A DNA stretch of 35,110 nucleotides, from NCBI RefSeq assembly GCF_001440405.1, contig NZ_LLXX01000230.1, forward strand, positions 1 to 35,110. The letters are read 5' to 3'. Under the pieces are notes generated by a model. It was not told the origin of the DNA. It ran no database searches and saw only the letters and a list, made by a program, of their open reading frames with translations. The DNA comes from Bradyrhizobium valentinum (lineage in GTDB: Bacteria; Pseudomonadota; Alphaproteobacteria; Rhizobiales; Xanthobacteraceae). Positions 24,234 through 31,212 of this stretch are shown piece after piece (positions within the stretch are counted from its first letter, which is position 1; every line of letters starts with the position of its first letter). Made by a program: the position numbers and the translations under genes.

Positions 24234-25103
24234 CTATGGGCTCAGCGCGCTGGTCAGGGCCTTTATATTGTGCCTGACCATATCAATGTAAGTGGGAGAA
24301 TCGCCCTTTTCGCCGGTCAGACTGTCCGAATAGAGCGTTCCGCCGACCTTGGCACCGGTCTCGGCCGATATCCGGCCCATCAGGCGGGGGTCGGAGATAT
24401 TTTCGAGAAACACGGCGGGTATTTTGGCAGCCCTGATCTGGGTGATGATCTTTGCGATATCGCGGGCGCTGGCCTCGGATTCGGTCGAGACGCCGAGCGG
24501 CGCGATGAATTCGACGCCATAGGCGGCGGCGAAATAGCCGAAGGCATTGTGGGTCGAAATCACCTTGCGGCGGCTTTCCGGAATTTTTGCGATCGCCTCG
24601 CGCACCTCGCGGTCGAGCTCGTCCAGTTTTGCCAGATAGGCGCTCGCATTGGACTTGTAGGTTTCGGCGTGGGCCGAATCGGCAGCCGCCAGCGCATCGC
24701 GGATATTGGCCACATAGACCTTCGCGTTAGCTACCGATTGCCAGGCGTGTGGATCGGCTGCCGAGCCGAGCTTGAGCGGCGCGATGCCGGATGTCGTGGT
24801 CACGACAGAAGCCTTGCCGCCGGCGGACTTCACCAGCCGCGCCAACCAGCCCTCGAACCCGAGACCGTTGACGAATACGAGCTTCGCATCCGCCATCCTT
24901 TTGGCGTCCGAAGGCGTCGGCACATAGACATGTGCATCGCTATCGGGGCCGACCAATGCGGCGACGTCGACGCGATCGCCGCCGACATTGCGGACGAAGT
25001 CGCCGAGGATCGAGAAGCTGGCGACGACATTGAGGCGATCCGCGGCGCGAGCCGGGCCAGCGGCCGCGAACATGGCGAGAGCGATAAGCCAGAACCGAAC
25101 CAT
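24234..25103 (-). CDS. znuA: Metal ABC transporter substrate-binding protein (ZnuA/TroA type)
   Basis: ATG 25103 gives 289 residues with a signal peptide (LIALAMFAAAGPARA, cleavage near 20-21). Candidate metal ligands fit cluster A-I proteins: His58 (SDAHVY), His119 (ADPHAW), His185 (STHNAF) and Asp260 (LYSDSL). Three His plus Asp is one of the sets used for Zn. The usual His-rich loop of classical ZnuA is missing, so Mn cannot be excluded from this gene alone; the adjacent His-rich proteins, COG0523 GTPase and Zur-like site favour zinc. The gene begins two bases after the permease stop. Confidence 0.85.
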   Translation of the reverse strand: MVRFWLIALAMFAAAGPARAADRLNVVASFSILGDFVRNVGGDRVDVAALVGPDSDAHVYVPTPSDAKRMADAKLVFVNGLGFEGWLARLVKSAGGKASVVTTTSGIAPLKLGSAADPHAWQSVANAKVYVANIRDALAAADSAHAETYKSNASAYLAKLDELDREVREAIAKIPESRRKVISTHNAFGYFAAAYGVEFIAPLGVSTESEASARDIAKIITQIRAAKIPAVFLENISDPRLMGRISAETGAKVGGTLYSDSLTGEKGDSPTYIDMVRHNIKALTSALSP

Positions 25104-25105
25104 GA

Positions 25106-25975
25106 CTACGCCTCGAGGTGACGGCCGGGAAACATCTGCCGGACCAGGCCGCTGACACTGCCGAATAGTAGCGACACGACATAGAGCACCGCCGCGATCA
25201 GAATGACCGCAGGACCGGAGGGGACGCGAGTCTGGAACGACAGCACCAGCCCGGCATAGCCCGACAGGATGGCGCTCGCGACCGCGATGCAGATCATGCC
25301 GGTGATGTCGCGCGACCAGAACCGTGCGATGCCGGCCGGCAGAATCATCAGGCCGACCCCGAGCAGCGTGCCGAGCGCGTGAAAGCCGTTGACGAGGTTG
25401 ATCACGACGAGCGCCAGGAAGGCGAGATGCGCGGGCGCGCCGGCGCGAGAGACGGTGCTCAGGAACACCGGATCGACGCATTCGATCACCAGAGGACGGA
25501 AGATCACGGCCATGACCAGCAGCGTGATCGTGGCGTTGAAGGCGATCACCAGCAGCGTCTGGTCGTCCATCGCCAGGATGTTGCCGAACAGCACGTGCAG
25601 CAGGTCGATATTGGTGCCCCTGATGGAAACGATGGTGACGCCGAGCGCCAGCGACACCAAATAGAAGGTCGCAAGTGACGCGTCCTCCTTCATCTCCGTA
25701 TTGCGCGCGACCAGACCTGCAAGCAGCGCAACCGTAAAGCCCGCGATCAATCCGCCGGTTGTCATGGCAAACAGGTTGATGCCGGAGACCAGGAAGCCGA
25801 TCGCGGCTCCGGGCAGGATCGCATGCGCCATCGCATCGCCGACGAGGCTCATCCGCCGCAGCATCAGGAAGACGCCAATCGGCGCCGCCCCGAGCGCAAG
25901 CGCGATCACGGCGGCGAGCGCGCGGCGCATGAACTCGAATTCGATGAAGGGCGCGATCAGCGCGTCGTAGAGCAT
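25106..25975 (-). CDS. znuB: Zinc-type ABC transporter permease (ZnuB)
   Basis: ATG 25975 yields 289 residues with about eight membrane segments. The ABC-3 family motif is seen in LMLRRMSLVGDAMAHAILPG (an LVGDA/SH-like region) and in the cytoplasmic-side GTLLGVGLMILPAG. The start codon overlaps the stop codon of the ATPase gene by one base (TGATG), so coupling is tight. It forms the membrane channel for the ABC importer with ZnuC and ZnuA. Confidence 0.88.
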   Translation of the reverse strand: MLYDALIAPFIEFEFMRRALAAVIALALGAAPIGVFLMLRRMSLVGDAMAHAILPGAAIGFLVSGINLFAMTTGGLIAGFTVALLAGLVARNTEMKEDASLATFYLVSLALGVTIVSIRGTNIDLLHVLFGNILAMDDQTLLVIAFNATITLLVMAVIFRPLVIECVDPVFLSTVSRAGAPAHLAFLALVVINLVNGFHALGTLLGVGLMILPAGIARFWSRDITGMICIAVASAILSGYAGLVLSFQTRVPSGPAVILIAAVLYVVSLLFGSVSGLVRQMFPGRHLEA

Positions 25976-26730
25976 CAGGCGGCCTGTGACGGCATATCGT
26001 CCGCGCAGGCGGCGGCGCTGTCGTCGAACGCCTCGCACATCCGCAGCGCGACCATCAGGTTTTCCGCAGTCAGCACTTCCGCAGTCGCGCCCCAGGCCAC
26101 CGGCCCGCGCGCGAGCAGCAGCGTTTCGGGGAATTGGTCGCGCACCAGCTCCATGTCATGCAGCGCCGCCAGTACGGTGCGGCCCTCACCATGCCAGCGC
26201 TTCACCAGCGCCAGCAGATCGGCCGAGGTCTTGGTGTCAATGGCATTGAACGGCTCGTCGAGTACGATCAGGCGCGCGTCCTGCAGCAGCACACGCGCAA
26301 ACAGCATGCGCTGCATTTGGCCGCCGGACAGCGTGCCGATTGAACGGTTCTCAAATCCGTTGAGGCCGACGGCGGCGAGCGCCTGCGTGATCTTGTCCCG
26401 CTCCGCCTTGCCCATGCCGCCGAAAAATCCGGTGGAGCGCCACAGGCCGGTGCCGACCAGATCGAACACCGAAATCGGAAAGCTGCGGTCGATGTCGACG
26501 CTCTGCGGCAGATAGGCGATGTCGCGGATATCAAGGCCGCCGAGATCGATCGATCCCGACAGCGGCTTGAGAATGCCGGCGAGCCCGCGAAACAGGGTCG
26601 ACTTGCCGGCGCCGTTCGGCCCGATCACGGCCACGAGCGCGCCAGCGGCGACCTCGCCATTAAGATGATGCACCGCCGGATGCCGGTCATAGCCGAGCGT
26701 GACGTTTTTGAATTTGAGCTGCGCCGGCAT
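25975..26730 (-). CDS. znuC: Zinc-type ABC transporter ATPase (ZnuC)
   Basis: ATG 26730 has GAGGTGAG directly upstream and gives 251 residues; longer frames run through the His-rich gene and repeats and are excluded. Walker A GPNGAGKST (37-45), signature LSGGQMQRM (134-142) and Walker B LIVLDEP (about 154-160) are intact. The C-terminal part is unremarkable apart from Cys residues in MCEAFDDSAAACADD. It starts two bases after the stop of the 63-residue His-rich gene. Confidence 0.88.
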   Translation of the reverse strand: MPAQLKFKNVTLGYDRHPAVHHLNGEVAAGALVAVIGPNGAGKSTLFRGLAGILKPLSGSIDLGGLDIRDIAYLPQSVDIDRSFPISVFDLVGTGLWRSTGFFGGMGKAERDKITQALAAVGLNGFENRSIGTLSGGQMQRMLFARVLLQDARLIVLDEPFNAIDTKTSADLLALVKRWHGEGRTVLAALHDMELVRDQFPETLLLARGPVAWGATAEVLTAENLMVALRMCEAFDDSAAACADDMPSQAA

Positions 26731-26732
26731 GC

Positions 26733-26924
26733 TCACCTCATCGCCACCAGCACGACCGCCCACAGGCCAGCGCTGACCGCGAGCGCCGCCGCGAGCCGGG
26801 CGACAACCGTCATGCGCAGGATCGACCAGGGAGCCGCCTGCGCCGGATGCGGCGTTGCCGGGCCGTGGCTGTGGGCTTGGCCGTGGTGATGATGCGCGTG
26901 GTCGTGGGAACCGGCGTGAGACAT
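26733..26924 (-). CDS. 63-residue His-rich single-pass membrane peptide, first gene of zinc operon
   Basis: The peptide starts MSHAGSHDHAHHHHGQAHSH, with ten His in the first 26 residues, then a linker PAQAAPW and a transmembrane helix (about 40-62, VVARLAAALAVSAGLWAVVL). It ends two bases before znuC. The ATG at 26924 has no clear Shine-Dalgarno sequence, and the Zur-like palindrome lies only 9-21 bases upstream, so a very short or leaderless mRNA is possible. The His tail could bind zinc at the membrane, feeding or sensing for the transporter; this is inference from composition and position. Not a family I can name. Confidence 0.75.
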   Translation of the reverse strand: MSHAGSHDHAHHHHGQAHSHGPATPHPAQAAPWSILRMTVVARLAAALAVSAGLWAVVLVAMR

Positions 26925-26932
26925 GGATAGAC

Positions 26933-26945
26933 GTTATAATATAAC
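26933..26945. promoter_or_regulatory. Zur-box-like palindrome
   Basis: GTTATAATATAAC is a perfect palindrome apart from its central base and matches the core of the known proteobacterial Zur consensus (GTTATA-n-TATAAC). It sits 9 bases upstream of the first gene of the zinc operon, and its AT-rich core can double as a -10 element. Repression by Zur with zinc is the expected mechanism; the zur gene itself is not in the window. Confidence 0.75.
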
Positions 26946-27003
26946 ATTGCGGGAGTCCACGCACGTGGGGGACGGCCGCAGCAGTGGCCCACAAAAGGGT
27001 GCG

Positions 27004-27107
27004 TTCCCTCTCCCCTTGCGGGAGAGGGTTAGGGAGAGGGGTAAGCCACGCACACCACCGTTGGCCGCCACCCCTCTCCCCCACCCTCCCCCGCAAGAGG
27101 GGAGGGA
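27004..27107. repeat. Inverted-repeat intergenic element, family C
   Basis: CCCTCTCCCCTTGCGGGAGA at the left is answered by CCCCCGCAAGAGGGGAGGG at the right; the arms each contain an internal (C)TCTCCC/GGGAGAG dyad. I recognise this CT/AG-rich element as common between Bradyrhizobium genes. It sits upstream of the zinc operon, on the other side from the Zur-like box. Confidence 0.75.
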
Positions 27108-27157
27108 GCGCAGCGTGGCTGGGGTATGGTCTGCCTCAGTATGCAACGGCTCTCTCT

Positions 27158-27235
27158 CCATCATTGCGAGCGAAGCGAAGCAATCCATCGCGCGGCAGTG
27201 GAGGCATGGATTGCTTCGCTTCGCTCGCAATGACG
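27158..27235. repeat. Inverted-repeat intergenic element, family A copy 2
   Basis: It begins CATCATTGCGAGCGAAGCGA and ends CGCTTCGCTCGCAATGACG. Centre arms AAGCAATCCATCG and CATGGATTGCTTCGC pair. It is the same family as 4346-4431, 22.8 kb away. Confidence 0.8.
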
Positions 27236-27275
27236 TAGACCGCGTCGCTTGAGCGCGGCGCCGACTGGGGCGGCC

Positions 27276-27482
27276 CTACCTGTCCGTCAGCAACAGCAGG
27301 CCCCAAGCCATCGTCGCCAAGACCGGTATGGCCATGAGAGATGGCTGGCGGCAAAGGCTCTCAGCCATCGAGCAGGCCGAGCCACCCGACCATCCATCGC
27401 CGTGAGCCATTTGGATGAAAATGATCGACAGTGCGGCCAGGCCAACAGCTATGACGATCGCGGAAATACCGAGGGTACGCAT
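27276..27482 (-). CDS. Small two-helix membrane protein, hypothetical
   Basis: From ATG 27482 the product has 68 residues: MRTLGISAIVIAVGLAALSI begins the first helix (about 3-24), then a short loop with two Cys (GGSACSMAESLCRQ) and a second helix MAIPVLATMAWGLLLL near the end. A longer frame to 27602 exists, but its extra 40 residues read from AT-rich, probably promoter DNA. No strong ribosome binding site is visible. Function unknown. Confidence 0.5.
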   Translation of the reverse strand: MRTLGISAIVIAVGLAALSIIFIQMAHGDGWSGGSACSMAESLCRQPSLMAIPVLATMAWGLLLLTDR

Positions 27483-27833
27483 TTCGATACTCGAAAAATT
27501 ATTTACAAAAAATAGTGAAATGGAACCAAAGCTGAATTCTGATGGGAACAGGGCGGTTCCATGACCACTCGCGGCCAGCATCGCGGCAAACATCGCTCCC
27601 ATGATTCACGTTAATTTTCAACATGTTAACTCCACACCGGCGGCCCAGACATGGATCGAGCGGTCGAGAAACTGGGTACGAAGGCACCACGGCCAACCCA
27701 CCCACAGGCCAGCACTTAGATTTGGGTGCTGTCCCGATTAGGACACGTTGTTTTTCTGGCGCGCGCCCGGCCATCCGACAACGGCGGAGAATTTCCGCAA
27801 GCTGCCGGAGGACCTCCGACGTGAGACGGCAGC
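27483..27833. other. Intergenic stretch without a supported gene
   Basis: The part around 27483-27620 is markedly AT-rich (AAAAATTATTTAC and similar), probably the promoter of the small membrane protein on the minus strand. The part from 27640 is GC-rich and has frames on both strands with no recognisable protein. No hairpin or repeat stands out. Confidence 0.5.
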
Positions 27834-28472
27834 CTAAGCTGTCGCTGCAGCAGGCTGCTTCAACTCGGCCAGAGCGTGCCGCACGACGGTCGCTGAGCCT
27901 TGCAGCGCAAGCACAGCCATAATCGCAGCGACGATTGTGTCAGGCCAACCGGTGCCAGTGCCGAACACGCCAAGTGCCGCCAGCAACACAGCCAGATTGC
28001 CCAGCACATCGTTACGCGTGCAAATCCAGGCCGACCGCATGTTGGCATCGCCCGTGCGGTGGCGCCACAACAGGTAAAAGGATAGCGCGTTGGCGGCCAG
28101 CGCGGCAAAGCCGACACTGCCCATGGTGATGGCCTGCGGCAGCGTCCCGTGCAGGACATGCCAGGTGGTGACGCCGATAACCCACAGCCCGAAAACGCCC
28201 ATCGTGACGCCCTTGGCAAGCGCGGCGCTGGCCCGATAGTGCAAGGCCATGCCGACCACGAACAAGCTAATCGCGTAGTTTGCCGCATCGCCAAGAAAAT
28301 CGAGCGCGTCGGCTTGGAGCGAGGCGGAGCCGGCAGCCAAGCCCGCGCCGATCTCAACCATGAACATCGCAGCGTTGATGCCGAGCACGGCCCACAACAC
28401 GCGACGAAAGACGCTCACGTCTTGGCGCGGGCCGAGGTTCAGGGGTGGTGGTGCGCAGCAGTGGTCCGCCAT
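27834..28472 (-). CDS. Cation-diffusion-facilitator-like transporter, short
   Basis: ATG 28472 gives 212 residues starting MADHCCAPPP, with Cys5-Cys6 and His4 as possible metal ligands. Six hydrophobic segments follow. Two CDF membrane motifs are recognisable but altered: SLQADALDFLGDAANY (Asp58/Asp62 where H-x3-D is common) and RNDVLGNLAVLLAA (Asn-Asp in place of H-x3-D). The C-terminal cytoplasmic CDF domain is missing. It would export or move a divalent metal; which one is unclear. The start lacks a clear Shine-Dalgarno sequence. It lies 29 bp after the GDCCVxC gene on the same strand. Confidence 0.75.
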   Translation of the reverse strand: MADHCCAPPPLNLGPRQDVSVFRRVLWAVLGINAAMFMVEIGAGLAAGSASLQADALDFLGDAANYAISLFVVGMALHYRASAALAKGVTMGVFGLWVIGVTTWHVLHGTLPQAITMGSVGFAALAANALSFYLLWRHRTGDANMRSAWICTRNDVLGNLAVLLAALGVFGTGTGWPDTIVAAIMAVLALQGSATVVRHALAELKQPAAATA

Positions 28473-28501
28473 GAAGGGAAGATTAGCTGCGCGAAGCGGG
28501 G

Positions 28502-28720
28502 TTACACAATAACGCTGCAACACGTTCCCTTGCCGTCGATCTGGACCGGCGGGCACGGCATGGTTCCGTAAGAGCAGTAAACGCAGCAATCGCCCGGCTT
28601 GGGCTTAAGCCGGGTGCCGCAATGCTGACAGTCGTAGAAGAACTGGCAGGCGTCTGTCGGCATTGTCTCGATGGCTTGGTGCTCACACGAGGGACAGGTC
28701 AGTGTCGATTCAAGCTGCAT
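28502..28720 (-). CDS. GDCCVxC-domain small Cys-rich protein
   Basis: ATG 28720 with AGGG nearby gives 72 residues. Cys pattern: CPSC (9-12), Cys25, CQHC (31-34), GDCCVYCSYGTMPCPP (43-58) and a C-terminal TCC. The GDCCVxC/CSYGxxxCPP segment is diagnostic for a small family, some members of which carry selenocysteine; here all positions are Cys. The proteins usually sit next to metal or mercury transporters, and here the CDF-like gene follows 29 bp downstream. Role is probably metal binding or thiol redox (inference). An inverted-repeat pair lies upstream of the start. Confidence 0.82.
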   Translation of the reverse strand: MQLESTLTCPSCEHQAIETMPTDACQFFYDCQHCGTRLKPKPGDCCVYCSYGTMPCPPVQIDGKGTCCSVIV

Positions 28721-28759
28721 GGCCCTAAACTCCCGGCGCACGCTCATGTTGGCCTCGTA

Positions 28760-28867
28760 AGGCCACCTCAGTTGGCGGCCTGTTTCAATATACCTCTCCA
28801 ATCCTTCACGGCCTGATGGAATTAATTGCAGGCGCCTGCAGAAGAGGCCGCCAACCGAGGCGGCCTC
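28760..28867. repeat. Two inverted palindromic hairpins in the leader of the GDCCVxC gene
   Basis: AGGCCACCTCAGTTGGCGGC at 28760-28779 and the segment 28845-28866 are reverse complements with only two mismatches in 22 bp, and each is itself a stem-loop (for example GAGGCCGCC, loop AACCGA, GGCGGCCTC at 28844-28867). Between them lies a perfect 14-bp palindrome TGCAGGCGCCTGCA (28827-28840). They are upstream of the GDCCVxC start, so operators or attenuators are possible. Confidence 0.6.
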
Positions 28868-28994
28868 TGTCATAAGGATTTTAAATTGGTTTGCTTGTCT
28901 TTCGTTGGCTGGCTACAGCCGCTGCCTATGGGGCAGGACAATTGATGTGGCTGGCAGGGACCGTCTGAATTTCAGAGCAAGGCAGGCGGTCCCG

Positions 28995-29186
28995 CTAAGC
29001 CCTCAAGGTCCGAGTGGAAGGCTGGATCGTGAGGCGATAGGCAACGAGCTTGCTACCGTCCATGACCTCCAGCGCCATATCGCAGGCTGGGCAGTGATAT
29101 TCGCCCTTGGCCCCAACCTGTGACGAAAGCTCAAGCCGTCTGAATCCGGCCCCGCAGTTTGGGCAGGTTACGTCGCCCTTCTTCAT
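28995..29186 (-). CDS. Small zinc-ribbon protein
   Basis: ATG 29186, preceded by AGGGG, gives 63 residues: MKKGDVTCPNCGAGFRRLEL with CPNC at 8-11, and a second knuckle YHCPACDMALEVMDG. The four Cys form a typical zinc ribbon, and the tail VAYRLTIQP is conserved in my recollection of Rhizobiales homologues. No enzymatic part is present, so DNA/RNA or protein binding is the general expectation. A hairpin CGCCCC/GGGGCG (29211-29225) lies just upstream, and the gene has no obvious operon partner. Confidence 0.8.
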   Translation of the reverse strand: MKKGDVTCPNCGAGFRRLELSSQVGAKGEYHCPACDMALEVMDGSKLVAYRLTIQPSTRTLRA

Positions 29187-29334
29187 GTACACCCCTACAT
29201 TGGCTGGTCCCGCCCCAACGGGGCGAGTCTTAGCCGATATTCACGAACGCAACCAGCTCTTCATCCGGTGATTTACGGGATTTCTGCCCATCTCTGATTT
29301 ATGCTTATGTCCATGACATCTTTAGCGTGTACCA

Positions 29335-29838
29335 TCACGGTTTCCCGATCACCATCGCGATCGCTGCCGCCAGGAACGGAAACGGCACCGAGACCGCGGC
29401 GCGAAACCAGACGAACCGGGCCGGCATGAACGGGATTTCCCAGAGGATCATGCGCTGGAAGGCGAACAGCGCCCAGGCGACGACATAGGCGATCACCTGC
29501 GGCGAGCCGCCGCCGACCTTCAATGCCACCGCGCCGATCGAGAAGCCGACCACCGGGCCGCCCGGGGTCGCCGCGCCGGCGATGACGGCGGTCAAGACGC
29601 CGAACCAGCCGCTGTCCGGGCCGAGCCAGCCGGTGATGACTTCCGGCGGAATGACGGCTGCGATGTAGCCGGAGCCGATCACGCCGAGCGCAATGCGCGG
29701 CACGATGTTGATGAAGTCCATGCTGCCTTCGCGCACCGACGACACCAGCACGACGCGGCCGCGCTGCCAGGCCATGAAGCCGAGGATAGCGACCGAGCCC
29801 CACAAGGTGATGTCGATGATCAGTGCGGAGACGGTCAC
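29335..29838 (-). CDS. Half-size ArsP/YraQ-like permease, second subunit
   Basis: The GTG at 29836-29838 overlaps the stop of the preceding gene (GTGA), so start choice and coupling are firm. The 167-residue protein has about five membrane segments, with TPGGPVVGFSIGAVAL (PGGP at 92-95) and LWEIP (WEIP at 133-136). These are the same landmarks as in the upstream partner, so the two are paralogous halves of a permease of the ArsP_1/DUF318 type. Some members of that family export organoarsenicals, but the substrate here is unknown. It probably works as a heterodimer. Confidence 0.78.
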   Translation of the reverse strand: MTVSALIIDITLWGSVAILGFMAWQRGRVVLVSSVREGSMDFINIVPRIALGVIGSGYIAAVIPPEVITGWLGPDSGWFGVLTAVIAGAATPGGPVVGFSIGAVALKVGGGSPQVIAYVVAWALFAFQRMILWEIPFMPARFVWFRAAVSVPFPFLAAAIAMVIGKP

Positions 29839-30428
29839 GAAGGCTCGCCCTTCGGGTACATCCGCACGAAGATGAAGCGGCCGAGCCAGCCAGCCAGCAC
29901 CGGGATCGGCAGCGAGATCACGATGCGCCACAGCGTGAAATCGGTGCCGAGGATCGGCAATTCCCAGGCGACCGCGCGGCCGTAGCCGATCAGCGTCCAG
30001 CTCACCACCATCGCGATGGTGGCGCCGAAATCGGCGCCGACCGTCAAGAGCGCCGCTGCCACCGGATAGGCGGTGAAGGGACCGCCCGGCAGGATCGCGC
30101 CGAACGCCGTTCCGATCAGCAATCCCTTCAGCCCGGAAGACGGCCCGAGCGATCGCGAGACTTTTTCGTGCGGCAGGATTTCCGCGATGAATCCGCCGAG
30201 GAGGCAGCCGGCCAGCACGCGCGGCATGATTTCGGCGAACAGCCAGAGATCGTGGGTGAGGATCTTGAGCACGCCATCGATGCCGTCGCGCCGCCAGACC
30301 AGCGTGGCGCTGACCGCAACGAGCGCGCCGATAAAGATCATCGACCAGCCGACGGGCTTGCGGGCGGGCCGCGGGCGCTGTTCGGCGTCGTCGGCAGGCG
30401 CCGGATCTTTTATCGGAGGTTCTGACAA
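29835..30428 (-). CDS. Half-size ArsP/YraQ-like permease, first subunit
   Basis: With a TTG start at 30428 the protein has 197 residues; no ATG or GTG fits better upstream and the start is uncertain. After a hydrophilic N-terminus (EQRPRPARKP) come about five hydrophobic segments, including ILPGGPFTAYPVAAALL (PGGP at 114-117) and AWELPIL (WELP at 155-158), repeated in the downstream gene. Its stop overlaps the GTG of the second subunit. The gene pair follows crcB in the same direction with a 146-bp gap in which I see no gene. Confidence 0.75.
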   Translation of the reverse strand: MSEPPIKDPAPADDAEQRPRPARKPVGWSMIFIGALVAVSATLVWRRDGIDGVLKILTHDLWLFAEIMPRVLAGCLLGGFIAEILPHEKVSRSLGPSSGLKGLLIGTAFGAILPGGPFTAYPVAAALLTVGADFGATIAMVVSWTLIGYGRAVAWELPILGTDFTLWRIVISLPIPVLAGWLGRFIFVRMYPKGEPS

Positions 30429-30574
30429 GGCGATCGTGTCGGCGGGTGAAGCTAGTCCATCCTGCTTAGTCCCGCCCTTGTGGCGAAGCAAACGGAAGCT
30501 GGACCATACCCATGCGCAACAGAGACATGCCCATGCGAGGACGTCACGCGGGCAGCGTTCGGCGGGCTGTTGGT

Positions 30575-30949
30575 TCAGGTGAACTGGCGGACCAGCGCAA
30601 GGCCGGCAAACAGCCCGGCAATCGAGAGCACGACAGAGCCGACCACATAAAGCGCCGCCAGGGCGAGCTCGCCGCGCTCGTAGAGCAGCGCCGCATCGAG
30701 CGAGTAGGCCGAAAACGTGGTGTAGCCGCCGAGGACGCCGGTCATCAAAAACAGCCGCCAGGGCTGCGACGCCTCGCCCTTGAAGGCGAGATAGCCCGCG
30801 ATCAGCCCCATCACGGTCGAGCCCGTGATGTTGATGATGAAGGTGCCCCAGGGAAATCCGGTGCCGAGACAGCGGGCGCAGGTGAGGTTGATGAGATGGC
30901 GCAGACTTGCGCCAAGGCCGCCGCCGAAAAAGACCAGTAAATAGCTCAT
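30575..30949 (-). CDS. crcB: Fluoride ion channel CrcB/FluC
   Basis: ATG 30949 gives 124 residues, the usual size, with four transmembrane segments. The family motifs GGGLGASLRHL (9-19), WGTFIINITGSTVMG and LGGYTTFSAYSLD, the last containing the Phe-box and the polar track, are intact. Two CrcB molecules form an antiparallel dimeric channel that exports fluoride from the cytoplasm. No fluoride riboswitch is visible upstream. A strong terminator at 31048-31071 separates it from sodB. Confidence 0.93.
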   Translation of the reverse strand: MSYLLVFFGGGLGASLRHLINLTCARCLGTGFPWGTFIINITGSTVMGLIAGYLAFKGEASQPWRLFLMTGVLGGYTTFSAYSLDAALLYERGELALAALYVVGSVVLSIAGLFAGLALVRQFT

Positions 30950-31047
30950 CGCAGCATTTTTCCACGTCAGCAAAGGCACTCGGCATGCCGCTTGTGCCGC
31001 AAGGGAGCGATGACCGCAAGGATCGGTACCAACACGCCAACAAAAAG

Positions 31048-31071
31048 GGGCGGTAGCCACAGCTACCGCCC
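31048..31071 (-). terminator. Rho-independent terminator after sodB
   Basis: On the minus strand GGGCGGTAGC pairs with GCTACCGCCC around the loop TGTG, followed by CTTTTTG. The 10-bp GC-rich stem and the T-run make it a convincing intrinsic terminator. It lies beyond repeat D, about 142 bp after the sodB stop, so repeat D is transcribed in the 3' UTR. Confidence 0.85.
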
Positions 31072-31089
31072 TTCGAATTTCACTCCGCT

Positions 31090-31207
31090 GTCATTCCGGG
31101 GCAGCCCGCAGGGCTGAACCCGGAATCCATTTCACGGCAGAGCATGCGGCCCGATGGATTCTCCGATGTGCAATTGCACATCGGAGTTCGCATCGTCCCG
31201 GAATGAC
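31090..31207. repeat. Inverted-repeat intergenic element, family D, with nested 26-bp palindrome
   Basis: The outer ends are GTCATTCCGGGGCA and its counterpart CCCGGAATGAC, with inner CCGGAATCCAT and ATGGATTC arms. Nested at 31161-31186 is a perfect 26-bp palindrome, starting CTCCGATGTGCA and completed by TGCACATCGGAG. It sits between sodB and its terminator. Confidence 0.8.
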
Positions 31208-31212
31208 CGTGT

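Noticed and set aside
22738..24291. Plus-strand frame of 517 codons with a Val/Met-rich stretch
   Set aside because: It is the reverse complement of the His-rich CobW-type GTPase and the WD40 gene; the Val/Met run is simply the antisense of His codons.
27623..27922. Plus-strand frame of 99 codons in the gap before the CDF-like gene
   Set aside because: No ribosome binding site or recognisable motif, and it runs into the antisense of the CDF-like gene.
30950..31047. Possible fluoride riboswitch upstream of crcB
   Set aside because: I searched the leader for the characteristic GGNGATG-type start and pseudoknot sequence and did not see them; only the sodB terminator is structured here.
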